From a virus: a DNA stretch of 64,000 nt. Position 1 is the stretch's first letter. Each line of letters begins with the position of its first letter. Where the stretch lies: IMG/VR virus record IMGVR_UViG_3300037264_003220, positions 1 to 64,000 of that record, one strand, 5' to 3'. Both the position numbers and the translations under genes were made by a program. Shown here in pieces: positions 22,115 to 31,988 of this stretch. Under the pieces are notes generated by a model. That model was not told the origin of the DNA. It did no database searches and saw only the letters and a program-made list of their open reading frames with translations.

Positions 22115-25100
22115 TTACAGCGAATATATTCCACTTGCTATAATTTTACTCGTATTCGCTGGCACAAAAGTGAAAGCGACATTCAATTGATTGGTCAAAT
22201 ACGTCACTGCGTAATCGTCCGTTACGAATCTTAACACGCCGTTTACGAACACCATCTCATGCCCAGATGTTGGAGTCCCTGGAAGATTGAATACAAAAAT
22301 ATTCGTCAACCCGTCAGGAGAATTAACAGGAAGAACATTGGTAAAGTGTTGATGTTGAGCTGCGAATACTTCGCTCGCCAATTGCGTCAAACCAACGGCG
22401 CCTGCTGCAATCTTCGGTTGAGTCACTGCCAAATCACGAATTAAGGCAGTTGTAATGGATTGAAGCTCGATTTCTGTCAATCCGACGGCGCCAGCCGATA
22501 TTTTGGATTGAGTAATGGCAGAATCCGAAATATTGGTCGAAGTCACTGCGTTGACAGCTAATTTTGAATTGGTAACGGCTGAGTCCGTGATATTGACCGT
22601 GGCAACCGCATTGACGGCAAGCTTTGAGTTCGTCACGGCGAGATTGGACAATTCTAACGTGTCTATGGCTCCTGGAGCGATATCGGCGGCAATGACAGTC
22701 CCGTCGGCAATCTTGTCAGACGTGACCGAATTAGGAGCTAATTTGGCATTGGTGACAGCCAAATCACGAATCAGGCTGGAGATAATGGATTGCAGCTCAA
22801 TCTGCGTCAACCCAACAGCTCCATTGGCAATCCCTGCGCCATTGACCAAGTTCCATGCCAGATTCCCATTCCCGTCATTCTGGGGGAACGTGTTCGACAA
22901 GCCTTGGGCGCCAGGAAGCGCGATAGGATAGGAAGTGACGGCTGCTGGCGCATGAACGGAAATGGCATTTGTCCCTGCTCCAGTTTGTTGAAGTTGCAGG
23001 CTGCCTTTCAGATTTATATCTTGAATAGGAAGACTTGGAGAGCCGACGCTGCGCGTGTTCCCAGTATCAGGAGTCAGGTCTTGATTAAACGCCACATTGG
23101 TCAGATTATTGAGAGCGGTTGATGCTTTTGCATCCAATTGAGTCTGGACATTCCCTGTCAAAGTCGATAGGTAGGATGCTTGCGTGGCAGTCAGGTGATA
23201 ATATTCATTACCAGTCCCGCCTTGCAATCCAGCCAAATCATTGTGACGAGTGACGAGCGGAGTGTGAATGTGGGAATAATGAGTCGTTCCGTCATGAACA
23301 AGATTAATGGTGATGTTGCCAACATTCGTCGTCCGACCATAAAACCGAACCGATAACTCATCTGTCGCGCCAAACCCAGTATAGGCAGGCTGAGCCGTGA
23401 GAACATTTTCAAGAGTCACAGTTGTATCGTTGATTTCTCCAGATTCAACTTGAAATAGATTTCGATGCACGGCATACGCGACGCTGGATTCATTGACATA
23501 CCCGCTTGGCGTTGCGATGGTAACAATCGAAGATGACGTGAATCCTGTAACTTGAAAGGTTTGAGTTGGAGTTTCAATATAGCCGGATAGAGTCATATCC
23601 GCATTGGCATCACCAGCGAGGAATGGAGTGCCGCCAGTAATGGTCGCCAAGCGACTTGTCCCAGACCCTGTGATAGTTACGGTGCCTGCTCCTAAAAAGC
23701 GACGCAAGACTTGCGAGACAATGGTCGAAGTTCCAGATACGACATCGACATACCGATACAAATCAAATTCCCAAATACCGCCATCAAGCTGAGTTCGTCC
23801 TAACGGAGCAGATAAATATCCGCTAATAATGTCCGTGGAATTATTGACGACGACACTATCAGAATGCTCAAGAGCTGTGTCTGGAGCAAATGACAATGTG
23901 AAATTACCATCTGACGACGGCAGGTCATTTAAGAAATAAATAACGCCCGCGCCCGCTGACGTATTGACAGGAGTTCCATTTACCCACTCTATTCCATTAT
24001 ATTGGATGACATCATTCACCGCAGGAGACGCAATAATGACATCGCTCAATTGAGACAGATTCAAAGACATGACTTCAATGCGGATGGCGTTAGAGATGCC
24101 ATCAGAGGTTACGGAGATAGATGGGCTGCCAGCCAATTGAACATTGTCGGTTAAAGTCAGCTGACCATAGGCGGCGATGGTTTTAACAACTTGTCCAGCC
24201 GCTATTTTGTCGCTTGTGACGGCGTTGACCGCTAATTTAGGGTTCGTCACTGCGGAATTGGAAAGTTCCAAAGTATCAACAGCGCTCGGCGCCAGGTCTA
24301 CGGCGATAACAGTTCCATCGGCAATTTTATCGGACGTAACAGAGTTCGGAGCCAGCTTCACATTTGTGACAGCGAAATCACGAATGAGGTTGGTGATAAT
24401 GGCTTGAAGTTCGATTTGCGTAAGCCCGACCGCCCCATCAGAAATTTTCGATTGAATAATTGAGCTGTCACTTATGTTGGTTGACGTTACCGCGTTGACG
24501 GCAAGTTTAGGATTCGTGACGGCAGAGTCAGTAATATTCGCAGTCGCCACGGCATTGGCAGCTAATTTGGGATTGGTGACGGCAGAATTGGACAACTCCA
24601 AAGTGTCGACCGCGCTGGGAGCCAAATCAACAGCAATCACGGTTCCATCAGCAATTTTGTCGGAGGTCACAGAGTTGGGAGCCAACTTCGCATTGGTAAC
24701 GGCGAAATCACGAATCAAATTTGTCACTATGGCTTCAAGTTCTATTTGCGTTACTCCAACAGCCTGAGATGCGATTTTTGGTTGAGTCACGGCTTGGTCG
24801 CGCAATAAACCTGTCAAAATGGCTTGGCTTTCAATTTGCGTCAAACCTACCGCAGCGTTAGCAATCTTCCCTTGCGTCACAGACGTGTCTTGAAGTTTTC
24901 CAGTTGAAACAGACACATCCTGAAGTTGACCTGTCGAAATAGATAGCGCGGCGATTTTCGTATTGGTGACAGAATTATCAGCCAAGAGCGCGTTCGTTAT
25001 AGCTTGATTTTCAATCTGGCTCGTACCAACGGCGCCAGATGAAATATGAAGTTGCGTAATGGCATTGATTTGAATGGCAATCCCAGGAACCGAACGCGGG

Positions 25101-25969
25101 GCGAGAACAGGAGTAATAGTGGTCAAGCCTTGAACGATTTCTTGTATTTGGGTTTCCAAAGGAACTGTTAAATGAGCGTTACCAAGATTGGTCAAGACGG
25201 GAGACGTGTAAATGTCTTTGGCGAGCTGGTTAATATTGAGAACTTCTGTAAGGTCGACAGTCCCATTGAAAAATTTGTCACTGGCAGCAAAAGACTCATC
25301 AACAGTATTCATGTTGTAACGCTGGAGATATTGCCAATCAATGACGGTTAATCCTTGCGGGATAGGAGTGACGACTTCAGGTAAATTTGGAGCCTGAGTA
25401 TAAAATGTCAAGAACCATTGCGTAATTCCTGGGTATTCATAAGTGATGCGAGCGTAAATTTCTAAAGAATTAGTGAGCGCGGGTTCGCCAGTATAAGCGT
25501 CTCGTATATAAGCTTGGTTCTTAGGAGAGTCAGCAATAATGCCTTCTCCGACACCTGCCGATGTAGCAGGAGTCGTGGTCAAACCAATAATGCTGGTTAC
25601 TTCCGTATTGGTCATCCCTTGGGAAAGCGCCAATCCATTTGCCTGAACATAGCTGGTTATTTTTTTATATTGAAGGACGGCTTGCTTGGCAGTGGTGTCG
25701 AGTTTGATTCCAATAACAGCGCCATCAATAATATTGGACGAACTAATGGCGTTATCAGCCATTTTTGCGTTGGTAATGGCATTATGTTCAATCTGAGTAA
25801 TACCGACAGCTTCATTGGCTATTTTGAGTTGTGACACGGAAAGGCTGCCAAGCTTGGAATTTGTGACCGCAGAATCGGTCAAGGCGTTCGTGGTGACGGA
25901 ATTAACCGCCATCTTGGTCGCTATTATCGCATCATCTTTTATGTCATCAGATTGAATAAATGTACGCAT
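22115..25969 (-). CDS. Very long tail fibre with shaft repeats
   Basis: A 1,284-residue fibre, the longest protein in the window. The N-terminus and several internal stretches consist of the same S-A-V-T-N-x-K-L / S-D-K-I-A-D-G-T-V units as 20398-22101, including three copies of the APNSVTSDKIADGTV block. The middle holds a globular beta region (about 640-900) and RHNDLAGLQGGTGNEYYHL (about 930), a motif common in phage fibres. The C-terminus (VFVNGVLRFVTDDYAVTYL) resembles a fibre-tip domain shared with the next gene. Likely the main side tail fibre. Confidence 0.75.
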   Translation of the reverse strand: MRTFIQSDDIKDDAIIATKMAVNSVTTNALTDSAVTNSKLGSLSVSQLKIANEAVGITQIEHNAITNAKMADNAISSSNIIDGAVIGIKLDTTAKQAVLQYKKITSYVQANGLALSQGMTNTEVTSIIGLTTTPATSAGVGEGIIADSPKNQAYIRDAYTGEPALTNSLEIYARITYEYPGITQWFLTFYTQAPNLPEVVTPIPQGLTVIDWQYLQRYNMNTVDESFAASDKFFNGTVDLTEVLNINQLAKDIYTSPVLTNLGNAHLTVPLETQIQEIVQGLTTITPVLAPRSVPGIAIQINAITQLHISSGAVGTSQIENQAITNALLADNSVTNTKIAALSISTGQLQDVSVSTGKLQDTSVTQGKIANAAVGLTQIESQAILTGLLRDQAVTQPKIASQAVGVTQIELEAIVTNLIRDFAVTNAKLAPNSVTSDKIADGTVIAVDLAPSAVDTLELSNSAVTNPKLAANAVATANITDSAVTNPKLAVNAVTSTNISDSSIIQSKISDGAVGLTQIELQAIITNLIRDFAVTNVKLAPNSVTSDKIADGTVIAVDLAPSAVDTLELSNSAVTNPKLAVNAVTSDKIAAGQVVKTIAAYGQLTLTDNVQLAGSPSISVTSDGISNAIRIEVMSLNLSQLSDVIIASPAVNDVIQYNGIEWVNGTPVNTSAGAGVIYFLNDLPSSDGNFTLSFAPDTALEHSDSVVVNNSTDIISGYLSAPLGRTQLDGGIWEFDLYRYVDVVSGTSTIVSQVLRRFLGAGTVTITGSGTSRLATITGGTPFLAGDANADMTLSGYIETPTQTFQVTGFTSSSIVTIATPSGYVNESSVAYAVHRNLFQVESGEINDTTVTLENVLTAQPAYTGFGATDELSVRFYGRTTNVGNITINLVHDGTTHYSHIHTPLVTRHNDLAGLQGGTGNEYYHLTATQASYLSTLTGNVQTQLDAKASTALNNLTNVAFNQDLTPDTGNTRSVGSPSLPIQDINLKGSLQLQQTGAGTNAISVHAPAAVTSYPIALPGAQGLSNTFPQNDGNGNLAWNLVNGAGIANGAVGLTQIELQSIISSLIRDLAVTNAKLAPNSVTSDKIADGTVIAADIAPGAIDTLELSNLAVTNSKLAVNAVATVNITDSAVTNSKLAVNAVTSTNISDSAITQSKISAGAVGLTEIELQSITTALIRDLAVTQPKIAAGAVGLTQLASEVFAAQHQHFTNVLPVNSPDGLTNIFVFNLPGTPTSGHEMVFVNGVLRFVTDDYAVTYLTNQLNVAFTFVPANTSKIIASGIYSL

Positions 25970-25978
25970 GGTTTCTCC

Positions 25979-26746
25979 TTAAACTGAATTATAACTTGCT
26001 AAAATTTTCGACCCAATCGCTGGGGCGAATGTAAAACTCAACCCGTTAGCGCCAAACAACGTATAATCTTCGGCAGCGCCAAAATTCCTTAATACTCCAT
26101 CAATGAAAATTTCTTCTGTTCCAGCCGTAAATGAGTCTGGAGTCGTGAATTGATTGTTAAATCCATCCAGCGACCCAGATACGGGTTGGCGATATTTTCT
26201 GTTAATCGACCCGCCATTAACGTCAAATAAAAACTTATTATTCGGCGTGTCCTGAGTAATGACGATATTACTCCCCGACACCAATACTATATCTCCTTGA
26301 AGACCAACAATGGCTCCAGTAACAGCAAGGGTGTTCACGCCGGACGACACGGCTCCCCCAGGCCCACCAAGGAACGAGCGAGTGTCGACAACAGAAATGA
26401 CGTTCGCAGGCCCAGTGAATACTCGCGCCAGTGGAACTGACAACGACGGGAACCCAGATACATTGAAAGTGATGACGCCGACATTGCTGACGAACACAAA
26501 ATTGGTCGTGTTTGGGGATAGCGTCAGCGCTGTCTGACCAAGGAACGGATAAATAGAACCACCAATTTGAACCTGACCAGGAGCAACGTTGACCTTTAAT
26601 CCCCCAGCCACCGTCACCTGGAGAGCAATGTTGATGGTCGCTAAGCTATCTGAAATATCAAAGTTGCGGCGAAGTGGAGCATCCCACGCCTGGTCTCCGT
26701 GACTAGGCTTCTCAAATCCGGCGTTAGGCGTAAATGTACTAGCCAT
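25979..26746 (-). CDS. Tail fibre/adaptor protein
   Basis: A 255-residue protein starting MASTFTPNAGFEKPSHGDQA with AWDAPLRRNFDISDSL, a pattern seen at fibre N-termini that dock to the baseplate. Its C-terminus (EEIFIDGVLRNFGAAEDYTL) matches the tip-like end of the 1,284-residue fibre. AAGGAG before its ATG lies in the last codons of the homing-endonuclease gene, with which it overlaps by 8 bp. Confidence 0.7.
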   Translation of the reverse strand: MASTFTPNAGFEKPSHGDQAWDAPLRRNFDISDSLATINIALQVTVAGGLKVNVAPGQVQIGGSIYPFLGQTALTLSPNTTNFVFVSNVGVITFNVSGFPSLSVPLARVFTGPANVISVVDTRSFLGGPGGAVSSGVNTLAVTGAIVGLQGDIVLVSGSNIVITQDTPNNKFLFDVNGGSINRKYRQPVSGSLDGFNNQFTTPDSFTAGTEEIFIDGVLRNFGAAEDYTLFGANGLSFTFAPAIGSKILASYNSV

Positions 26747-27497
26747 TTTTAATTCTCCTTAAAACAGTATCAATGTTATTGACATCATGCTCCCAGATGA
26801 CAGCACATTTATATCCATGCTTAAGATAATAATCTTTACGTTCAAATTCATCACAATATTTTTGCGTTCTATTAGGAAAGTGCTCTGGACATCCATGCCA
26901 ATAACAGCCAAAAATTTCAACAATAATCTTTCTTTGTTTATGAATGAAATCTGGATTTTTAGAACCTATCCAATGTTTGCCATTGCCAACATATGAAAAT
27001 GGTAATTTTTCTTTTAAAGCAATTTTTTTAAACATTAATTCTGGTTGAGTCGGGCGAACATTACGATTAAAATTTGATGCGTTTTTAACACGAGCCGATG
27101 TGTTTGTCTTATATTTTTTAAGCAATTTTTCACTCACTCTTTGTTTGGCTTCAGGCGTCCATCGAACAATAATTCTTTTCTTTTTTGATGGCGTTCTGCC
27201 AAAAAGCAATCCAAGTCTTTCTATTCTATGACTCACGCTAAATTCACTGCGTTCAAGTTTAATTGCGATTTCTTTAGCAAAAAGTTTTTTAGCGTTTTTC
27301 CTTAAAAAATCATCTTCATATTCTGTCCAAAGACGATGACGATGTTCTTTCTTGACAATCGTCCCATTCTGTTTAAGAAGTCTAATAATTTTTTGCATAG
27401 TGTCTTTGCACATCCCAGGAGCCGATTCGCGCGTACTTTGATTTGAACGATAATAGTTCAAGACTTTTTCTTGTATTTCTGGTTTTTGAAAAATCAT
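26739..27497 (-). CDS. Vsr-fold (EDxHD-type) homing endonuclease
   Basis: A 252-residue protein. The N-terminal half has helix-turn-helix-like segments, including a Myb/SANT-like LWTEYEDDFLRKNAKKLF. The C-terminal half is a Vsr-like nuclease: NPDFIHKQRKIIVEIFGCYW, then HGCPEHF, and KCAVIWEHDV, matching the D, FGCYWH and WE(H/C) elements of Vsr. Phage homing endonucleases of this fold (I-Bth0305I class) cut conserved phage genes. The start overlaps the upstream stop (ATGA) and its own end overlaps the next gene's start, with that gene's AGGAG in its last codons. Related to 41124-42032 and 54269-55024. Confidence 0.8.
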   Translation of the reverse strand: MIFQKPEIQEKVLNYYRSNQSTRESAPGMCKDTMQKIIRLLKQNGTIVKKEHRHRLWTEYEDDFLRKNAKKLFAKEIAIKLERSEFSVSHRIERLGLLFGRTPSKKKRIIVRWTPEAKQRVSEKLLKKYKTNTSARVKNASNFNRNVRPTQPELMFKKIALKEKLPFSYVGNGKHWIGSKNPDFIHKQRKIIVEIFGCYWHGCPEHFPNRTQKYCDEFERKDYYLKHGYKCAVIWEHDVNNIDTVLRRIKNG

Positions 27498-28861
27498 GCC
27501 ATTATCACAATAGTGCCTGCATTATCTTTAACTGTTTTAACCTGCCCATCCGCCAAATTAAGCCACCGACGACCAGGAAATAAATCAATCGTAAGCGGGT
27601 CAGTGAAGCGAAGTTCGGTATTGTTTTCGCCAGTAATCGCGCGTAAATCTTTCGGAGTTCTTAAAGCTGAATTATCAGGATTACGAATATTCCCTCCGCC
27701 GCCAGCTGGGTCGAATGGAAGCCAATTTACGGCGAACAGAGGTAAATATTTATTAACAACGACAGTGTTCGCATAATCTGTCGTGATAGCGACATTACCG
27801 CTATTATCCAAATATCCATAATATGTGTTGGTCAATTGTCCAGCGAAAGAAATCGTAATAGGGTTGACGCCGCTCATGATGTTGATAGCTGCTTTTCGAA
27901 TGCCATTCACGTACACAGTTTCAGTGGCGGCGAGATTTTGAATATTAAGAAAATCGTTTCCTGGGTCAACAATAATGATTTGTGGATAAAGACCGCTGGT
28001 CAACAAAGTCGCGTCCGGCATGATGATTTTGTTGTCGTGAGTTTCTTTTTGATAAAGCTCATTCAATGGTTCTAAGCTGGACACGATGCCGAGGTCTGCC
28101 AAGGTAAGACCGTGAGGATTGACTGGGGTGATTGTTCCTGTTCCAATGGAGCGAACATGGTCATCCACGACATGCAATTCTTCAGCGCCATAGGCAGTTA
28201 CGGCGTCAGAGCGGTCAGCTTTCGGCGTTTTCGTTTTAACTGTTTGAAATTTCAGCAGCGCATAAGTTCTGTTCGTATATGAAATATTAACCGATGGAAT
28301 TGGATTCCCGATGCCTTGTCCTTTGACAGACCCGACATAAACGGCGTTCGCGAGAGGAGTGATGATGGGGTCGTTAATTGTGCTGATGATGACTTGATAC
28401 CCGTCAGTTTGCCGAGTGAAGAATTTTTCAGATGTAATCGGATGAATGGAAATTTGAGAAACGTCGATTGTTTGCAAATACTGAATCCAGATATAATTCA
28501 GCGCATTGAGAGTGTAATCCACCAAAGGAACGGCGATATTTCCAGTTGATTGAGGGGTCGGCTTGCCGGAACCAGGGTCTGTTTTAGATGGGTTTGTTGG
28601 GTCATAAAGAACGTTCGCATCAATAACGATTCTTTCTCCGCCAAAATACGCCACGCCAAAACTAATATCAACGCGAGTCTGGTCTAGAATATTCGGAGTC
28701 ATGGTCATTTCGAAGGCGCCGCCCGATTCTGAATGGACGACGCCATTGCCGACATAATCAGACAATCTTTCCTTGATTGCTTGCTGCGTTTGTTGGCTTA
28801 AAGATACGTTAAAATCCTCAACGTATGGTTCTGTCCCGCTGGCGAGTATCAATCCCTTCAT
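27494..28861 (-). CDS. Baseplate-associated or fibre-connector protein
   Basis: A 455-residue beta-rich protein. Internal text DDHVRSIGTGTITPVNPHG followed by LTLADLG is a pattern I associate with tail-fibre and baseplate-adaptor proteins. The first 30 residues (YVEDFNVSLSQQTQQAIKER) look helical and could anchor to the baseplate. The C-terminus ends in small beta strands. It sits between the baseplate cluster and the fibres, fitting a connector. Confidence 0.6.
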   Translation of the reverse strand: MKGLILASGTEPYVEDFNVSLSQQTQQAIKERLSDYVGNGVVHSESGGAFEMTMTPNILDQTRVDISFGVAYFGGERIVIDANVLYDPTNPSKTDPGSGKPTPQSTGNIAVPLVDYTLNALNYIWIQYLQTIDVSQISIHPITSEKFFTRQTDGYQVIISTINDPIITPLANAVYVGSVKGQGIGNPIPSVNISYTNRTYALLKFQTVKTKTPKADRSDAVTAYGAEELHVVDDHVRSIGTGTITPVNPHGLTLADLGIVSSLEPLNELYQKETHDNKIIMPDATLLTSGLYPQIIIVDPGNDFLNIQNLAATETVYVNGIRKAAINIMSGVNPITISFAGQLTNTYYGYLDNSGNVAITTDYANTVVVNKYLPLFAVNWLPFDPAGGGGNIRNPDNSALRTPKDLRAITGENNTELRFTDPLTIDLFPGRRWLNLADGQVKTVKDNAGTIVIMA

Positions 28862-28907
28862 GACAACACCCCTAAAAATTTTTCTTTCATATTTATTTTC
28901 CTTATCA

Positions 28908-30026
28908 TCATGTTGTAAAAACCAGTTCTACCTTAGAGTCTGCCGGAATTAATTGAATTATCAACTGTCTGAGATAATCCTGGTCAATCGCTAATCCGAA
29001 AGTGTTATGCACAGTCAGAATGAAAGCATGAGCTTTTTCAGCTTTACTGTAAATAGTAACGATTGGGGAAAGGGTTGGGTTCAGCGGGTCGCGAATATAA
29101 TAATGCGGTCTATTGGGTTCTGGGTCTGTTTTGGAAAAAATTCTCCACCCAGTTAAATCTTTGATTTGAATGATATCCGGCTCTCGACAAGTAAAGGCTT
29201 TAACGATTTTATTAACAGCGCTGATGGTGCCGGAATATTCATAAGCGTCTTTAAGCTGAATCAACTGCTCTCTATATTCTTGGAGGGTTTGATTGCGCGG
29301 GGAGAAGCTGTAAAGAATGCCAAAATTGTTGTACAGGGATTCGTCGCGAACGGACTCAAGATAGATGTCACGCTTCGCCCTTATAGATTCGAAGGACATC
29401 TCCTCGATTTGACGAGCGTACTCTTTGGCTAAAATATAAACGTAGGTGCTATTAACATCCTTCGTATAGACATTCTCATCAGGATACGTTGCAAAAATTC
29501 TGTTGGTTATATCGGTTTTCAGGCTATCGTCTCTTGTGAGCGTCTGGGTGTCCGTCCAAGGACTTTCCAGAGTTGCACTCAATACACGAACCCTCCAATA
29601 ATATGGAATAGTTTGGTCTTCAGCTCTAATTGGGAATGCCACCTCATAAGAAATGACAAGTTGTCCCTTGCTGTATCCTACTAAACCACGGGCGCCTCCA
29701 GTAAAGCCGCCAATGCCGAATCCGTCATCTCCGAAGCCGCCAATGCCAAATCCTGTAACAGCATCCATCCCATTGAAGCATCTGAGATTTGGGCTTGAGA
29801 AAGTCGGGTCGGTGTCGATGCAAAGTTCAAAGTCATACTGATTGAATGGGGCTGGAGAGCCGCCGACACAAGTGGTGCAACATTGCAATGTCCACAAGAA
29901 CACGTAAGCATTCTCAGATGCGCCCAAATATGAGCGCGGATTTAAAGGAGTCAACACGCTTATTTTTGGAACAAATTGCGTGTTAAAAAGACTCGTGTTG
30001 AATTGTGATGTATTAAACCTTGCCAT
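28908..30026 (-). CDS. Baseplate wedge/tail protein I-like
   Basis: A 372-residue protein. After an N-terminal region with repeated FNTS (SQFNTSLFNTQF) and an Fn3-like beta domain (about 25-170), residues about 190-290 read RDESLYNNFGILYSF ... YREQLIQLKDAYEYSGTISA, then VNKIVKAFT, the pattern of P2 gpI-like and wedge proteins that join baseplate and fibres. A Gly/Phe-rich insertion (GFGIGGFGDDGFGIGGF) is present near residue 95. Order next to gp25-like and J-like genes supports a baseplate role. Confidence 0.65.
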   Translation of the reverse strand: MARFNTSQFNTSLFNTQFVPKISVLTPLNPRSYLGASENAYVFLWTLQCCTTCVGGSPAPFNQYDFELCIDTDPTFSSPNLRCFNGMDAVTGFGIGGFGDDGFGIGGFTGGARGLVGYSKGQLVISYEVAFPIRAEDQTIPYYWRVRVLSATLESPWTDTQTLTRDDSLKTDITNRIFATYPDENVYTKDVNSTYVYILAKEYARQIEEMSFESIRAKRDIYLESVRDESLYNNFGILYSFSPRNQTLQEYREQLIQLKDAYEYSGTISAVNKIVKAFTCREPDIIQIKDLTGWRIFSKTDPEPNRPHYYIRDPLNPTLSPIVTIYSKAEKAHAFILTVHNTFGLAIDQDYLRQLIIQLIPADSKVELVFTT

Positions 30027-30033
30027 TAAATTT

Positions 30034-31233
30034 TTAAACCACCTCGGCTGCCCATGATGCTAAAGTCGACAATCCAATTCCATATTCGCCAACGATTGTT
30101 GGTGTTATTGATAACGTAAAGCCAGTGATAAATGGTGCCGTTGTTCCAACGCTGGTGACATTAGCTATCGTGCCATTCACAACGGTCACGCTCGGTAAGG
30201 ACGCCTTTATCGCTCTATAAACGACAGGAGAATATTGAGCATTGGTCGACCCTGCATAAGCTCTCAATGAAAATTGATTCGATTCATAATATCTCAAACA
30301 CCGTGACCAATCATCGGCGCTCTGGAAGGGCTGATATTCCATTGGCTTAGAGCCATTCACGAGCATGGCAGAATCAAGCCAAAATTGACTCAATGAAGGG
30401 GATATGTCAGCGAACCCAATACCGACTTCAAGAAATGCCGAGCCAACAGGAACCGTATACGTACAAGTCAAACGCTGCCAAGCCGTCCCTCCTGAATGAG
30501 CCACAGAAAAAGAAGTCGCTGGAGTGGCATTAGAGATAAATGCTTTGATTCCTGGGACAGTAGATTTAACCCAGATTGAAAATGAAACCGTTTTCCCTAT
30601 GAAATCTTGATAATTTTCAACAAATTGTCGAATGAAATAAGATGTAGACCCGCCCACGGCAGAGATTTGACTGGAAAGAGACGCGCTGCCGAGATTGATA
30701 TTGGGAGCGGATGTGTCCTTGGTTATGGTAAATGACGGGGCGCCGGAATAACTCACCTTCCACTTATCTGCCGTAAAAGCGTCAGTGATGGGGCTGGCAA
30801 AAGAAGCGCCGCGCTGCCAGATTTCAAACCCAGGGTTGACCAATAAATTATTAAAAGCATTCAATCGAATGCCATTTACAAGGTCATTTTCAATGGCTTC
30901 AACTTCATCTTGAATTGAATTATGATGAAGCGCGACATGGTTGACAGCCACGGAAACACCCGACACATGAGTTGCTGCCGTCGTTCCATCTGCTCCGCGA
31001 GTATACCCAGTCAAATTGTTGCCGGAGATGCCAGTGTAAGTGACAATTTCACCGTCTTCAATAGTGACGACCCCAGCCGTCGGCATCCCTGCGGTACTCA
31101 CAACGGCGATGCCGCTTCCTGCCGTATTATCTCCGCTGGCTCCAAGGCTGCCATTCAAAGTCGTGGCGAAATTGTTTATGGCTCGCGGGATGTTTATATC
31201 TGAAACGACCGCATTAGGATATTGAGCTGTCAT
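30034..31233 (-). CDS. Fibre protein with carbohydrate-binding-like module
   Basis: A 399-residue protein. Residues about 40-90 contain GMPTAGVVTIEDGEIVTYTG, then LTGYTRGADGTTAATH, a common phage structural motif. The module LLVNPGFEIWQRG begins near residue 130 and ends with SAMLVNGSKPMEYQPF. The gene lies inside the baseplate block, between gp25-like and wedge genes, so this glycan-binding-like protein may be fixed directly to the baseplate. Confidence 0.7.
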   Translation of the reverse strand: MTAQYPNAVVSDINIPRAINNFATTLNGSLGASGDNTAGSGIAVVSTAGMPTAGVVTIEDGEIVTYTGISGNNLTGYTRGADGTTAATHVSGVSVAVNHVALHHNSIQDEVEAIENDLVNGIRLNAFNNLLVNPGFEIWQRGASFASPITDAFTADKWKVSYSGAPSFTITKDTSAPNINLGSASLSSQISAVGGSTSYFIRQFVENYQDFIGKTVSFSIWVKSTVPGIKAFISNATPATSFSVAHSGGTAWQRLTCTYTVPVGSAFLEVGIGFADISPSLSQFWLDSAMLVNGSKPMEYQPFQSADDWSRCLRYYESNQFSLRAYAGSTNAQYSPVVYRAIKASLPSVTVVNGTIANVTSVGTTAPFITGFTLSITPTIVGEYGIGLSTLASWAAEVV

Positions 31234-31988
31234 TATTGTACCCTCATTTGTAAATTTACGTTCACTGCTTGAAACGTCCCCACCAACACTTCAATAACAA
31301 TGTCAATCAATCTTGGGTCTTGGCTATTCGTGTTGATGGATAAGTTGTTTAACCCAAGAACAATTTCTTCTGCTGGCAAAATATCTATTTCCTGAGCTTG
31401 AATTTGAATCAAGCTCTGTACCGCATTGACGATAGACTGCTGAAGCTTGAAAAAAATCGTCGGCGTCAACTTTTCTCCAATGGCTGAGTTTAACGTGCTC
31501 CCATAATCAGGATTGAAAACGTTATTCCCGATGACAGTCAATAGCATCTTTAAAATATTCTGCCTCGCTCTGTCTATTCCTGTCAAAGTTGTCAGCTGAC
31601 CAAGCCTGTCAAAATTAACGTCTTTGACGAATTTAAGCCCCAAGCATTTAGGGCAGGTCGTCAAAGGCGTCAAATAATCAACTTCGTAAATCTTGTTCGG
31701 GATGACTGATGTCAACCCCTCAACAAAATTAACTCCTGGAGCAAATAAGAGATTGTTGAACTGCAATCTCTGGCTCCCCTGAAGAACAAAATCAGTTATC
31801 CCGTCCAAGAAAAACACATAGTTCGGATTCTGCTCTGTGTTGTAATGCTCTCGAACCTGAATCTCGTTCGTGTTCATATTGGTCGGGAACCTCAAATCCG
31901 CGTAATAAAACGGACTCATCCCATCCAGCATTATGACTTCATCACGGATGTGGTGGTCGCAAACAGTGTTAATTTGCAAATCAATCAT
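31233..31988 (-). CDS. gp25-like baseplate wedge protein
   Basis: A 251-residue protein. The C-terminal 120 residues have LLTVIGNNVFNPDYGSTL, then NSAIGEKL and a conserved strand-helix end, the gp25/gpW-like fold of contractile baseplates that nucleates sheath attachment. It carries an extra 110-residue N-terminal part with LTTCPKCLGLKF, possibly a single metal-binding knuckle. The start follows the J-like gene's stop directly (shared base). Together they form the conserved wedge core. Confidence 0.8.
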   Translation of the reverse strand: MIDLQINTVCDHHIRDEVIMLDGMSPFYYADLRFPTNMNTNEIQVREHYNTEQNPNYVFFLDGITDFVLQGSQRLQFNNLLFAPGVNFVEGLTSVIPNKIYEVDYLTPLTTCPKCLGLKFVKDVNFDRLGQLTTLTGIDRARQNILKMLLTVIGNNVFNPDYGSTLNSAIGEKLTPTIFFKLQQSIVNAVQSLIQIQAQEIDILPAEEIVLGLNNLSINTNSQDPRLIDIVIEVLVGTFQAVNVNLQMRVQ

